A stretch of DNA of 25,832 nucleotides from Deltaproteobacteria bacterium (GTDB lineage Bacteria; Myxococcota; Polyangia; Haliangiales; Haliangiaceae). Shown here piece by piece: positions 25,429 to 25,832 of the stretch (its first letter is position 1; each line of letters begins with the position of its first letter). The notes beneath the pieces are model-generated. The model saw only the letters and a list, made by a program, of their open reading frames with translations, had not been told where the DNA came from and made no database searches. The position numbers and the translations under genes were made by a program. The DNA lies in contig JAGSPR010000039.1 of assembly GCA_018262455.1 (NCBI GenBank), positions 1 through 25,832 on the forward strand. The letters are read 5' to 3'.

Positions 25429-25832
25429 ATGCGAATGATGCTCGCGTTCGGTCTGTTGATCGCGCTCGCGGCCGGCTGCTCGGCAGCGGCGACGACACCG
25501 TCTTCCCCTCCACTGGCGAGCGAGACCCCACCGACGACGCGAGATCCCGGCGTCACCGCCGATGTGCCTCCGTTCCCCTCGCACCCACCGGCGCCCGAGC
25601 ACGGCGAAGGATCCGGCGGCGGCTCGAGCGCCGCGCCCGCTGGCAAGCCGGTCGGCGCGGCGTGCCTCGTCGGAGCCGAGTGCGACTCGGGGATCTGCGA
25701 AGGTCTCGGCTGCGGCGACGACTCGCCGGGGACGTGCATGGCGCGCGCGCGGGGCTGCACGCGCGACCTGCGGCCGTACTGCGGGTGCGACGGCAAGACG
25801 TTTCGCACCTCGGGGAGCTGTCCAGGCCGGCG
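25429..25832 (+). CDS. Cys-rich lipoprotein with Kazal-like module (partial, 3' end outside window)
   Basis: From ATG 25429 the frame stays open to the window edge (134 codons visible). A lipoprotein signal ([17 protein letters not shown]; lipobox LAAGC, Cys17) is followed by a Pro/Ser/Thr/Gly-rich linker to about residue 70. A cysteine-dense part then reads [24 protein letters not shown] and [16 protein letters not shown], ending in SGSCPGRR at the edge. The [10 protein letters not shown] block matches the core of Kazal-like modules frequent in myxobacterial lipoproteins, and the EC-SGIC part resembles short disulfide-rich repeats in the same proteins. Probably a surface or periplasmic lipoprotein; protease inhibition is only one possibility. 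An in-frame ATG three codons later is an alternative start. Confidence 0.8.
   Translation, partial: MRMMLAFGLLIALAAGCSAAATTPSSPPLASETPPTTRDPGVTADVPPFPSHPPAPEHGEGSGGGSSAAPAGKPVGAACLVGAECDSGICEGLGCGDDSPGTCMARARGCTRDLRPYCGCDGKTFRTSGSCPGR

Noticed and set aside
25363..25602. 80-codon N-terminal extension of aroC
   Set aside because: Crosses the divergent promoter and lipoprotein gene; chorismate synthase begins at [10 protein letters not shown].

Overview
The window looks like chromosomal DNA of a high-G+C myxobacterium (Myxococcota, perhaps the Haliangium/Kofleria side). The evidence is strong G/C bias at third codon positions, long spurious antisense ORFs, a Ser/Thr kinase with the HRDVSP catalytic loop and a PEGA tail, a DUF4266/DUF3570 envelope operon, a Cys-rich Kazal-like lipoprotein, and a satellite tandem BMC shell protein that I remember as resembling one in Haliangium ochraceum. 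The lineage is an inference. I see no tRNA, rRNA, CRISPR array, transposase or prophage gene, and no gene-free stretch longer than about 140 bases.

Layout. 1-205: Arg/Gly-rich C-terminal tail of an unidentified protein. 296-910: orphan tandem-domain microcompartment shell protein. 974-3849: tldD-pmbA(tldE) protease pair. 3950-6196: membrane-anchored Ser/Thr kinase. 6263-7668 (minus): scoAB 3-oxoacid CoA-transferase. 7805-9031: TrmA/RlmD-type RNA methyltransferase. 9051-11429 (minus): operon of an Atz/Trz-type amidohydrolase, a two-TM protein and a small exported protein. 11549-12586: holA. 12583-13839 (minus): unknown 418-residue protein. 13932-16647 (minus): envelope operon of a CX5CH lipoprotein, an SH3/beta-barrel protein, a DUF4266 lipoprotein and a DUF3570 barrel. 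16729-20809: AAA ATPase/TPR protein and a CCA-adding-type nucleotidyltransferase. 20826-23862 (minus): overlapping operon of degenerate EtfA-like, EtfB-like and ATP-grasp acyl-CoA-synthetase-like proteins. 23911-25362 (minus): Rieske protein and aroC. 25429-end: lipoprotein cut by the window edge.

How it works together. Most genes are housekeeping (holA, aroC, cca, rRNA methylation, scoAB). The accessory material is the BMC shell protein, the DUF4266/DUF3570 envelope operon and the degenerate ETF/ATP-grasp trio. Two gene-expression patterns recur. First genes of transcription units usually carry a -10-like hexamer (TANNNT) only 6-9 bases before the start codon and no Shine-Dalgarno, as expected for leaderless mRNAs. 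Several internal or leadered genes have clear GGAGG/GAGGAG sites or 4-base ATGA/GTGA overlaps. Three convergent gene pairs are separated by short gaps filled by hairpins.
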